In this document: positions 1 through 5,413 of the stretch, piece after piece
Layout: every line of letters begins with the position of its first letter
Numbering within the stretch: the first letter of the stretch is position 1
Source: Chloroflexota bacterium
GTDB lineage: Bacteria; Chloroflexota; Anaerolineae; Anaerolineales; Anaerolineaceae
Length of the DNA stretch: 7,076 nucleotides
NCBI GenBank assembly: GCA_012797215.1
Contig: JAAZPN010000175.1
Coordinates: 1 to 7,076, forward strand
Direction: 5' to 3'
Notes under the pieces: model-generated
Seen by the model: the letters and a program-made list of their open reading frames with translations, nothing else
The model's database searches: none
What the model was told of the DNA's origin: nothing
Position numbers and translations under genes: made by a program

Positions 1-468
1 CTGCCAATCAGTCAATGTTTGCGCGGCAAAGCCTTCTTTACTGACCTCTCCGCTGACATTCACTTCGATGAGCACGTCTAATGGGTCTAATTCAGGCGAG
101 CGCGATTGGGACAACAGTGCCGCCAGTTTGAGGCTGTCCACGGAATGCACTCGCGAGACTTTGTTTGCTATCAGTTTTACTTTCCGGCTTTGGATATGTC
201 CGACAATATCCCAGCGTATATTCGGCAGGTCAATCAAGTCGTCGATTTTGACTGCCGCTTCCTCCGCGTAGTTTTCTCCAAAACAACGCAAACCGCACCC
301 ATAGGCGGCCCGAATCAACGCTTCTGGCTGCCGTTTGGAAACTACCACAATTTCCACATCCTCCGGGCGCCTTCCCACCTTTGCCGTGCTTTCGGCTACA
401 GCCTTAAGAACCCGGACAAGCCTCTCCGCGATTTGGGTATTACGTTCAGGTGCTATCTTAGTGTTCAT
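1..468 (-). CDS. yggS: YggS/PLPBP-family pyridoxal phosphate homeostasis protein (3' end outside window)
   Basis: Direct translation from ATG at 468 gives 156 open residues to the window edge; the family is usually about 220-230 residues, so roughly the last third is missing. It belongs to the fold-type III alanine-racemase-like TIM barrel proteins that carry PLP without known catalysis and buffer the cell's vitamin B6 pool. Visible motifs: VVVSKRQP with the PLP-binding lysine at K45, CFGENYAEE at 62-70, IVGHIQSRK at 88-96, VHSVD at 107-111 and IEVNVSGEVSKEGF at 134-147. The usual WHxIG motif reads W-D-I-V-G here (D87 in place of His). The start lies inside pgeF with an 11-base overlap and no strong Shine-Dalgarno, so translational coupling to pgeF is likely. 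A yggS-pgeF pairing is common in bacteria. Identity is secure; physiological role is inferred from the family. Confidence 0.93.
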   Translation of the reverse strand, partial: MNTKIAPERNTQIAERLVRVLKAVAESTAKVGRRPEDVEIVVVSKRQPEALIRAAYGCGLRCFGENYAEEAAVKIDDLIDLPNIRWDIVGHIQSRKVKLIANKVSRVHSVDSLKLAALLSQSRSPELDPLDVLIEVNVSGEVSKEGFAAQTLTDWQ

Positions 469-1252
469 GCGGTTTCAAACCAATCAGCACCGCGAAGCGC
501 CCAGTGATACCTTTTTCCTTGCGATAAGAATACCACTCGTTGAGGTGTTCCGCGGTGCACAGTCCGGACTGTTCAACCTGCTGGACTCCGGCTTCGCGCA
601 GGCAATACGCGTTCGCGCGCCATAAGTCCAGGTATAACGAACCGCCCCGCTCCGAAAAGAAATTCTTGCTCTCCTGCCCAAAAGTCTTGTTAAAGCGCTC
701 TAATACCTCATTGCCCACCTGGTAACAATCTCCGCAAATTGAGGGGCCAATCCCAGCCAAAAGCGACGCCGGGTCAGAGTTAAAGCGCTCCCGCATGTAG
801 TTCACCGCGATTTCAGCAATTCTTTGCACCGTGCCCTGCCAGCCCGCGTGCACCAAACCCACGATGTGTTTACAGGGGTCGTAAAACACCAACGGAACAC
901 AGTCCGCGAAACGCATAATCAGGGTGACATCGGGATTGTCGGTGAAAATGCCATCTGCCGGTTGGTGTTTCTGGTCGCGCGGTCTCGCTTGGTCCGAATA
1001 AACCATTGTCGTGCCGTGTACTTGCCAAACATCAAAACGACTTTCATAGGGTCGTCCAAAAATCTTGAACAAGAGCTGGTGGTTCTCAAGCACCGCTTCA
1101 GGTTTATCCCCGACGGTTCCACCAAGGTTTAGTGCTGTATACGCGCCAGTGCTGGTGCCGCCCAGGCGCGTAAAGACCGCATGATCCAATTGATTGGAAG
1201 GGAAACTCTCAAAGCTGTAATACCGAAAAGCGCCTGCGTCGTGTCTGATCAT
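458..1252 (-). CDS. pgeF: Laccase-domain protein YfiH/PgeF (peptidoglycan editing factor)
   Basis: A 264-residue protein of normal family length. It matches the Cu-oxidase_4/LACC1/YfiH family, described variously as polyphenol oxidase, purine nucleoside phosphorylase/adenosine deaminase, and peptidoglycan editing factor that limits L-Ser replacing L-Ala in the stem peptide. Visible landmarks: FTRLGGTSTGAY at 27-38, LNLG at 41-44, WQVHG with H79, RFADCVPL with C118, VGLVHAGWQGT with H135, GIGPSICGDCYQVG at 167-180, and a C-terminal LCT...SYRKEKGITGR block from 231. H79, C118 and H135 are the expected metal-binding set. ATG at 1252 overlaps the upstream TGA by four bases, and GGAG (1261-1264 on the minus strand) lies eight bases before it. 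It is cotranscribed with yggS downstream. The family call is very secure; which biochemical activity matters here cannot be read from sequence. Confidence 0.96.
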   Translation of the reverse strand: MIRHDAGAFRYYSFESFPSNQLDHAVFTRLGGTSTGAYTALNLGGTVGDKPEAVLENHQLLFKIFGRPYESRFDVWQVHGTTMVYSDQARPRDQKHQPADGIFTDNPDVTLIMRFADCVPLVFYDPCKHIVGLVHAGWQGTVQRIAEIAVNYMRERFNSDPASLLAGIGPSICGDCYQVGNEVLERFNKTFGQESKNFFSERGGSLYLDLWRANAYCLREAGVQQVEQSGLCTAEHLNEWYSYRKEKGITGRFAVLIGLKPHEH

Positions 1253-2274
1253 TCCTGCTTCTCCGGAAGGATAACTGCCCCATGCGTGAGCGCATAACGC
1301 TTTTCAAGCTGCAGCCTGCTGGCCTGAACGCTGCTCTCCACCAGAGGGTAACCAAGCCAGGCGGTGAAAAACCCAAACAGCGCTCCTGTCGCGACGCGCA
1401 AATCTGGCGTGCTTTCCCTGACCGGGAACCAACTCAGGAAGCGCAAACCCATTTGGCTGACCAACTGCGTGCCTCCATCCAGGGCAATAGGAAAGATACC
1501 AACCGCTACCCAGATATACCAGGGGATTTCCCTTATTCGGCGTCCCGAAAGGGCAAAGATCAACCCGAAAAGCAGGATGGATAGATAAATCGCGACATCC
1601 CGTTGACAAAGCGCGATCTTGTACCCCATGATTTCATTCCCCAGAAAGTTTGAAGCCGCGCGGGAATCCATTTCGTCTATGCCGCTGGCTTCAGACAGGC
1701 TTTGGAAGCCCTCCAGGCGCGCAAGTTCTCTGGGGTAAACCAGCTGTTCACCAAAAAGGAAAAAGGAACGATATGCCAGCTGGTGGCAAACCGGTCGGTA
1801 AAAACTGTAGATAGCGCGGGCTGCTGGTTCCAACCTGAGCTTCATGAGTGCTGGCGCAAGAAAAGCCAAGCCCAAATATAGAATAACCAGAAAATTAAAA
1901 AGCATGACGTAATGCCTGCCAAACCAAAGCGAAAACTTTTCCCTCTTAGTAAATGCGCTGGGTTGGGTGTACTGCCGCAGCACCCATTTGTTGCCAGTAG
2001 ACCGCGCGTCCGCAATTTTTCCGTGGGTTTCTCTTAAGGCTGTACGAATATCTTCCGTTTCAAAGCGCTCGCTCAGGAAATACGGTCCAATTTCAAGCCT
2101 TGGAACCTGGCTGCCAAACTCTTTGCGCAAATAAGCGCTTTGGTCAATATCAACGCAGGTCAGTTGGTTTGGGAATTCGCTTGAAAGCTCGCTAAGCTGA
2201 GCAGCGACAGCCTTGTTTTGCTCCGTCAGCGACGGACGGGTGTACAAAAACACCTGAATGACGTCATCGTTCAT
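1249..2274 (-). CDS. DUF2085 membrane protein with degenerate thioredoxin-like N-terminal domain
   Basis: About 341 residues (numbering here counts an alternative GTG three bases upstream at 2277 as residue 1). Residues 7-85 resemble a glutaredoxin/DUF836 thioredoxin fold (VFLYTRPSLTEQ, then a conserved-looking QVPRLEIG), but the redox Cys pair is absent: the site after the first strand reads R-P-S-L-T. A linker and four or five predicted membrane segments follow (about 123-143, 228-244, 252-270, 295-313). The C-terminal part carries DUF2085 hallmarks: RPVCHQLAYRSFFLFG with C164/H165, ALCQRD with C224, and ALDGGTQ with D267. DUF2085 has no established function; the conserved Cys/His could bind metal, which is speculation. 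The ATG at 2274 is preferred over GTG 2277; neither has a strong ribosome site, with GAAGAG 11-14 bases upstream. It overlaps pgeF by four bases, indicating one transcript. Confidence 0.85.
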   Translation of the reverse strand: MNDDVIQVFLYTRPSLTEQNKAVAAQLSELSSEFPNQLTCVDIDQSAYLRKEFGSQVPRLEIGPYFLSERFETEDIRTALRETHGKIADARSTGNKWVLRQYTQPSAFTKREKFSLWFGRHYVMLFNFLVILYLGLAFLAPALMKLRLEPAARAIYSFYRPVCHQLAYRSFFLFGEQLVYPRELARLEGFQSLSEASGIDEMDSRAASNFLGNEIMGYKIALCQRDVAIYLSILLFGLIFALSGRRIREIPWYIWVAVGIFPIALDGGTQLVSQMGLRFLSWFPVRESTPDLRVATGALFGFFTAWLGYPLVESSVQASRLQLEKRYALTHGAVILPEKQE

Positions 2275-2332
2275 CACCGTGTTAATGTCTCTTCACAGCC
2301 TTCAGAAAGCTACAGGCGGTCGAATCATTTTT

Positions 2333-3409
2333 TTAGTAAAAAACTTCCACGCGCGTGGAATTCTTTCCGCCATCACTGACAGTCAGTTCTCCCGGGTAGT
2401 AAGTCACAGCGGGGTTAGTCCAGCGCCATATCCACTTCGCGTCTTCAGGCAGACAATTGATGCAGCCGTGTGAAAGGGCCGTGCCAAAGTTGTTATGCCA
2501 GAACGCGGCATGAATCGCGGAGCCTTCACCGTGGAAGAGCGTAGTCCAGCCGATACCGGCGGTATCGTACGCAATTAATCCACCCGCGCTCATATGCGTG
2601 GAAATCATTTTGCGCCAAATCAAGGTAGTTCCAAGTGGTGTAGATGGACCTCCCGAGGAAACTTCGCAGAAATAAACTTCCCTTCCGCCTTCCAGGCAAG
2701 AAAGAGTCTGGTAGTTCATATTGATGCGGATGAGCTTATCGCCAACATCTGGATGGATTGGCGTGATTTCGTCATCATTAATCGGCCGACACGCGCTGGC
2801 GTCCACCCAGTAAGAATCCGGTTCGGCGCCCCATTTTTCAGTCAGAAGATACTCGGTGATTCCATTTTCCTGACGCACATCGTAAGCCCAAAAAACCTGG
2901 CTGTAATAAATGCGCGGTTTGTTTACTTCACGGATCCAATAGGAGGCTGCGGGTGAACGTAAGGGTTTAATATCCACCAACGGCACCGTAATCTCAATCC
3001 ACATGCCCGTGCTTCCATCTGGATTAACCGGCAAAGCCGACAAAGGCTGATTGGGGATATTCTTGACCGGTTGAATCATGGAAGACTGCAGATAGCCGCC
3101 CGGGGTTTCCACCCAGCGCTGGTTGTAAACGTTCAGGTCCAGTTGATTGGCCACGACTTCCCGATTCCAAATTAACACGTCATCCCGCCAAACCATGCCA
3201 GCTTCGGGAGCGTTCACATTCGGCTCAGTTTTGAGTTTAAACCAGGCGCCTTCCATTCCTACGCAAATTCTGCCCAGCTTTTCGGCCTGCGGGAACTGAC
3301 CGGCCGCGGCGGCAAAGACGCCTTTTGGTCGCGGCAGCATCATCGCGCCAACGAACATGCCGGAAAGTTTGAGGAATTCTCTGCGGGTTAATTTATTTAC
3401 AGGTTTCAT
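2333..3409 (-). CDS. Tat-exported L,D-transpeptidase (YkuD domain)
   Basis: A 358-residue exported protein. The N-terminus has a twin-arginine signal (LTRREFLKLSG, R9-R10, then a hydrophobic stretch and a probable cleavage near VFA at 31-33). Residues about 45-115 look like an SH3-like module (WFKLKTEPNVNAP, then DDVLIWNREV). The YkuD catalytic domain spans about 223-335: it opens DKLIRINMNYQTLSCLEGG and ends with A-I-H-A-A-F-W-H-N-N-F-G and SHGCINCLPEDA, where H300, S313, H314, G315 and C316 form the active site. Such enzymes use the catalytic cysteine to make 3-3 cross-links in peptidoglycan or attach proteins to it. A TATAAT box six bases before the ATG suggests a leaderless transcript. 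About 55 bases separate it from the DUF2085 gene with no clear terminator between, so the two may be cotranscribed. Confidence 0.94.
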   Translation of the reverse strand: MKPVNKLTRREFLKLSGMFVGAMMLPRPKGVFAAAAGQFPQAEKLGRICVGMEGAWFKLKTEPNVNAPEAGMVWRDDVLIWNREVVANQLDLNVYNQRWVETPGGYLQSSMIQPVKNIPNQPLSALPVNPDGSTGMWIEITVPLVDIKPLRSPAASYWIREVNKPRIYYSQVFWAYDVRQENGITEYLLTEKWGAEPDSYWVDASACRPINDDEITPIHPDVGDKLIRINMNYQTLSCLEGGREVYFCEVSSGGPSTPLGTTLIWRKMISTHMSAGGLIAYDTAGIGWTTLFHGEGSAIHAAFWHNNFGTALSHGCINCLPEDAKWIWRWTNPAVTYYPGELTVSDGGKNSTRVEVFY

Positions 3410-3415
3410 GCGGCT

Positions 3416-3421
3416 ATTATA
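3416..3421 (-). promoter_or_regulatory. -10 box of a putative leaderless promoter for the L,D-transpeptidase
   Basis: A consensus TATAAT on the minus strand is separated from the ATG at 3409 by exactly six bases (AGCCGC). With usual spacing the transcript would begin at the A of the start codon. No Shine-Dalgarno is present. The -35 region is an A-run and matches the consensus poorly. The box sits in the 57-base gap after smpB. Confidence 0.55.
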
Positions 3422-3455
3422 CCGGACAGATTATTTTGTTTTTTCCAGGGTTTAT

Positions 3456-3479
3456 ACGCCGTTGAATTAATAGCGGCGT
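3456..3479 (-). other. Inverted repeat spanning the smpB stop codon
   Basis: ACGCCG (3456-3461) and CGGCGT (3474-3479) form a six-base-pair stem with a 12-base loop containing the smpB TAA. No T-tract follows on the minus strand (ATAAACCC), so termination is doubtful; it may stabilise the mRNA 3' end or be chance. Confidence 0.25.
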
Positions 3480-3916
3480 TCGCTGCGCGATTCCTCGCGC
3501 TCGATGTCCTTTTGCTTGATGGACTCACGCTTATCGTACTGCTTCTTGCCTTTCGCGATGGCAATCTCCAGCTTGGCGCGGCCTGCCTTCAGGTACACGC
3601 GGACGGGCACAATGGTCATGCCTTTAATCCGAACCGCGTCCCACAATTCCTTTATTTCCCGCTTGTGCAGCAGCAGTTTGCGTTCGCGGTCAGGGTCGTG
3701 CTGATAGGCGCTGGCATGCTCGTAGGGCGCTACATGCGCGCCAACCAACCAGGCTTGTTTGCCATCTGTGCGCACATAAGCTTCTTGCAGGCTAATCTGA
3801 CCCTTGCGGATGGATTTAATCTCTGTTCCGCGCAGCTCAAGCCCTGCTTCAAAAGTCTCTTGCAAAAAATATTCAAACCGCGCTTTGCGGTTGGTAGAAA
3901 CGGTCTTAACATCCAT
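3467..3916 (-). CDS. smpB: SsrA-binding protein SmpB
   Basis: About 149 residues from ATG at 3916 (MDVKTVSTN), normal for SmpB. The protein binds tmRNA and delivers it to ribosomes stalled on mRNAs lacking a stop codon, allowing tagging of the nascent peptide. Family landmarks: NRKARFEYFLQETFEAGLEL near the start, GTEIKSIRKGQISLQEAYV in the OB-fold core, the YEHASAYQHDPDRERKLLLHKREI block, and the basic C-terminal tail KGKKQYDKRESIKQKDIERE that inserts into the ribosome. A GTG at 3922 is in frame, but it lies two bases after a TAAAAT hexamer, so ATG 3916 is preferred. No tmRNA gene was found in this window. It is followed 57 bases later by the transpeptidase gene, which has its own promoter-like box. 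Confidence 0.97.
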   Translation of the reverse strand: MDVKTVSTNRKARFEYFLQETFEAGLELRGTEIKSIRKGQISLQEAYVRTDGKQAWLVGAHVAPYEHASAYQHDPDRERKLLLHKREIKELWDAVRIKGMTIVPVRVYLKAGRAKLEIAIAKGKKQYDKRESIKQKDIEREESRSERRY

Positions 3917-3924
3917 AAGCACCT

Positions 3925-3930
3925 ATTTTA
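3925..3930 (-). promoter_or_regulatory. Possible -10 box for smpB
   Basis: TAAAAT (five of six matches to TATAAT) lies eight bases before ATG 3916, the same geometry as at the rluA-like gene. The intervening AGGTG could act as a Shine-Dalgarno only at an unusually short three-base spacing. No -35 match is visible, and the region where it would lie is part of a hairpin. Weakly supported. Confidence 0.35.
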
Positions 3931-3937
3931 ACATAAA

Positions 3938-3958
3938 GAGCAGGCTTGCTGCCTGCTC
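3938..3958 (-). terminator. Hairpin just before smpB, possible weak terminator or leader structure
   Basis: A perfect 8-base-pair inverted repeat, GAGCAGGC-ttgct-GCCTGCTC. On the minus strand it is followed by TTTATGTT, a broken T-tract, so it could end the SH3-gene transcript with low efficiency just before the smpB start. It may instead be a structured region of a read-through mRNA. Confidence 0.45.
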
Positions 3959-3995
3959 CTGGTGGGCATCGGATGACTCCCGATCACCCCACCAG
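3959..3995 (-). other. Long GC-rich hairpin abutting the smpB-proximal hairpin
   Basis: CTGGTGGG (3959-3966) pairs with CCCACCAG (3988-3995), and the inner ATCGG (3968-3972) pairs with CCGAT (3980-3984). This gives 13 base pairs with a small asymmetric internal loop and a 7-base apical loop. It lies 20 bases past the SH3 gene stop and directly touches the next hairpin. No T-tract follows on either strand, so it is not a standard intrinsic terminator. Confidence 0.5.
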
Positions 3996-4014
3996 CACGC
4001 TTGAGCGCGGATAG

Positions 4015-4647
4015 TTATCCCCGCCTCAGGATGGCGATCAGCGTCAGGAAGACTCCCAACCCTGCCAGCACCACAATCACCAGCCCCAGCGGCAGACCGC
4101 CGGGCGCCGTGTTGCCGGTGATGTTTTGATAGGTGGGCAGATTCAATGCCGGCGGTTCGGTGAAGGTTGGCAGCCGGGAAGGCTGCATTGTGTAAATAAA
4201 CTGCGCCGCGAGCGTGGGATCTATCGTTTTGGTGATGGCGGGCGTGGCTGTGGCAGGTGGTTCCAAAAGCGGGATTGGTCCGCCAATCACATCCACGTTA
4301 TTCGCAAAAACCCAACCTCGACCCCCGGGACCACCCGGATATTCAATCTGAATGTACTGGTCATAGTAACCGTAAGCCTTTGCTTCCTGCCCCACCAGCA
4401 TCACCCCAACCAGCTCGTAAATCGAGCCTGGTCCGGAACGCACATTGATTGGGTCATATTCTGTGGTAGTCAACAATACACGAATGTACGCGCCGCGCGG
4501 CGAACTAGTGACGGTCGGGATGGACACGGTCGGAAATTGCGCCAAAACAGGCTGCTCTAATACCGGCAGCAGGCTCAGTGCCGTCAGAATAACAACCAGA
4601 AAGAACGAAAGCAGCCAAAGGTTTCGATGTTTTTTCACAAAACTCAT
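4015..4647 (-). CDS. Membrane-anchored extracytoplasmic protein with bacterial SH3 domain
   Basis: A 210-residue protein, not recognised as a named family. Residues 5-36 form a positively charged then hydrophobic export signal ending near VLAQ; it could be cleaved or remain as an anchor. An SH3-like domain follows at about 53-121, with the typical INVRSGPGSIYELVGVM stretch (67-83), GQEAKAYGYYDQYIQIEY, and a Gly/Pro-rich turn before GWVFANNV. Residues 122-185 are rich in Pro, Thr and Ala and look like an extended stalk, and 186-206 is a C-terminal membrane helix ending in R-R-G. The picture is an envelope protein displaying one SH3 module, perhaps binding peptidoglycan; the ligand is inferred. 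AAGGAT (4655-4660, minus strand) sits seven bases before ATG 4647. It is divergent from the zinc-ribbon gene. Confidence 0.85.
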   Translation of the reverse strand: MSFVKKHRNLWLLSFFLVVILTALSLLPVLEQPVLAQFPTVSIPTVTSSPRGAYIRVLLTTTEYDPINVRSGPGSIYELVGVMLVGQEAKAYGYYDQYIQIEYPGGPGGRGWVFANNVDVIGGPIPLLEPPATATPAITKTIDPTLAAQFIYTMQPSRLPTFTEPPALNLPTYQNITGNTAPGGLPLGLVIVVLAGLGVFLTLIAILRRG

Positions 4648-4676
4648 AAAATCTATCCTTGCTTACAGATAACCCG

Positions 4677-4684
4677 ATTATAAT
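4677..4684. promoter_or_regulatory. Shared palindromic -10 box of a divergent promoter pair
   Basis: The self-complementary ATTATAAT gives a perfect TATAAT on both strands: 4679-4684 rightward and 4682-4677 leftward. Predicted starts lie near 4691 (zinc-ribbon gene, leader about 21 bases) and 4670 (SH3 gene, leader about 23 bases), and both leaders carry a good ribosome site. I see no convincing -35 hexamer for either direction, so strength is uncertain. Two polymerases could not occupy the site at once, so the promoters would compete. Confidence 0.6.
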
Positions 4685-4711
4685 CTATCTGCAATCCTAA
4701 AGAAGGCAGCT

Positions 4712-5299
4712 ATGACACCTCGCATTTATCATGGAAGTTTTTCACCCGAAGATATCGCGCGTGACCTGATTTCTTATTTTCATCGCGGCAACTATCAGGT
4801 TCAGCGCATCGGCAGCGTGGATAATATGGCTGTACAGATTGCCACGCGCAGAAACTTGACCAGCGGCGGCGCGACAGCGCTGACAGTGAATCTACAAAAG
4901 GTCGCGGATGGCGTGAGCGTGCAGCTTTCAAACCAGGCCTGGTTTGGTTTGGCTGCCAGCCTGGGGATGACCGCCCTTAGCGCTTTGCGCAATCCCTGGA
5001 CGCTGATTGGACGCATGGATGACATTGCTCAGGATGTTGAATCGCTGCAGCTTCAGGACAACGTCTGGCAGGTGATTGACGCTTTCGCGCGCCAACACGG
5101 AACCGGACACGAACTTAGCAAGCGTCTGGCGCGGACTGTCTGCCCGTACTGCCTGACCGCCAATCCGGTAGCCTCTGCGCGCTGTCTGGCATGCGGCGCC
5201 CCGCTTGGTGAAAACCAGCCTTCCACCTGTGCCAAGTGCGGCTTTATTCTTGAGAATAAAGAGAATACTTGCCCCAACTGCGGTCAGCCGCGAACTTAA
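4712..5299 (+). CDS. Double zinc-ribbon protein with uncharacterised N-terminal domain
   Basis: A 195-residue protein. The first ~135 residues are an alpha/beta-looking domain I do not recognise (FSPEDIARDLISYFHRGNYQVQ at 10-31, then strands such as MAVQIATRR and ALTVNLQKV). It includes a moderately hydrophobic stretch at about 76-92 and an acidic helix at 102-128. The C-terminus holds two nearly identical treble-clef/zinc-ribbon modules: C144-x2-C147-x10-C158-x2-C161 and C173-x2-C176-x10-C187-x2-C190. Eight cysteines predict two bound zinc ions; such ribbons usually mediate protein or nucleic-acid contacts. AGAAGG (4701-4706) lies five bases before ATG 4712, and a TATAAT box lies 27 bases upstream. 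The protein is probably cytoplasmic. Function is unknown, and neighbours give no clear hint beyond the shared divergent promoter with the SH3 gene. Confidence 0.88.
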   Translation: MTPRIYHGSFSPEDIARDLISYFHRGNYQVQRIGSVDNMAVQIATRRNLTSGGATALTVNLQKVADGVSVQLSNQAWFGLAASLGMTALSALRNPWTLIGRMDDIAQDVESLQLQDNVWQVIDAFARQHGTGHELSKRLARTVCPYCLTANPVASARCLACGAPLGENQPSTCAKCGFILENKENTCPNCGQPRT

Positions 5300-5310
5300 G
5301 TTTCTATTTC

Positions 5311-5342
5311 GGCTCCCCACCCGCTCGGGTTGGGCATCAGCC
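5311..5342 (+). other. GC-rich hairpin between the zinc-ribbon gene and degV
   Basis: CCCA-CCCG (5316-5323) pairs with CGGG-T-TGGG (5326-5334) with one bulged T and a tight loop; flanking GGCT (5311-5314) and AGCC (5339-5342) can close an outer stem. No T-run follows, so it is not a canonical terminator. It starts 11 bases after the upstream stop codon and could attenuate or process a shared transcript. The rest of the 114-base gap holds no promoter I can defend, only an AT-rich stretch at 5351-5364. Confidence 0.4.
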
Positions 5343-5413
5343 GCCAAGTCTTTCATATTTTATCAAGGCCGCAGAAATAGCGCGCGGTCCACAGACAAAA
5401 AGGAATAATCATC

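Noticed and set aside
106..507. Open frame of 133 codons on the plus strand
   Set aside because: It lies antisense to yggS and pgeF, whose minus-strand translations carry unmistakable family motifs.
3512..3931. Open frame of 139 codons on the plus strand
   Set aside because: It is wholly antisense to smpB, and its protein shows no recognisable motif.
3923..4014. Possible tmRNA or tRNA-like RNA next to smpB
   Set aside because: The gap is far too short for tmRNA, and I see no tRNA-like acceptor end or tag-peptide frame; only two hairpins.
3953..5340. The hairpins at 3959-3995 and 5311-5342 as copies of one repeat
   Set aside because: They share only GGGCATC and general GC-richness; stems and loops do not align.
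5311..5342. Intrinsic terminator after the zinc-ribbon gene
   Set aside because: The hairpin is convincing but no T-run follows, so it is listed only as a structure.
4928..5356. Open frame of 142 codons on the minus strand
   Set aside because: It is the complement of the zinc-ribbon gene, whose eight correctly spaced cysteines mark the plus strand as coding.
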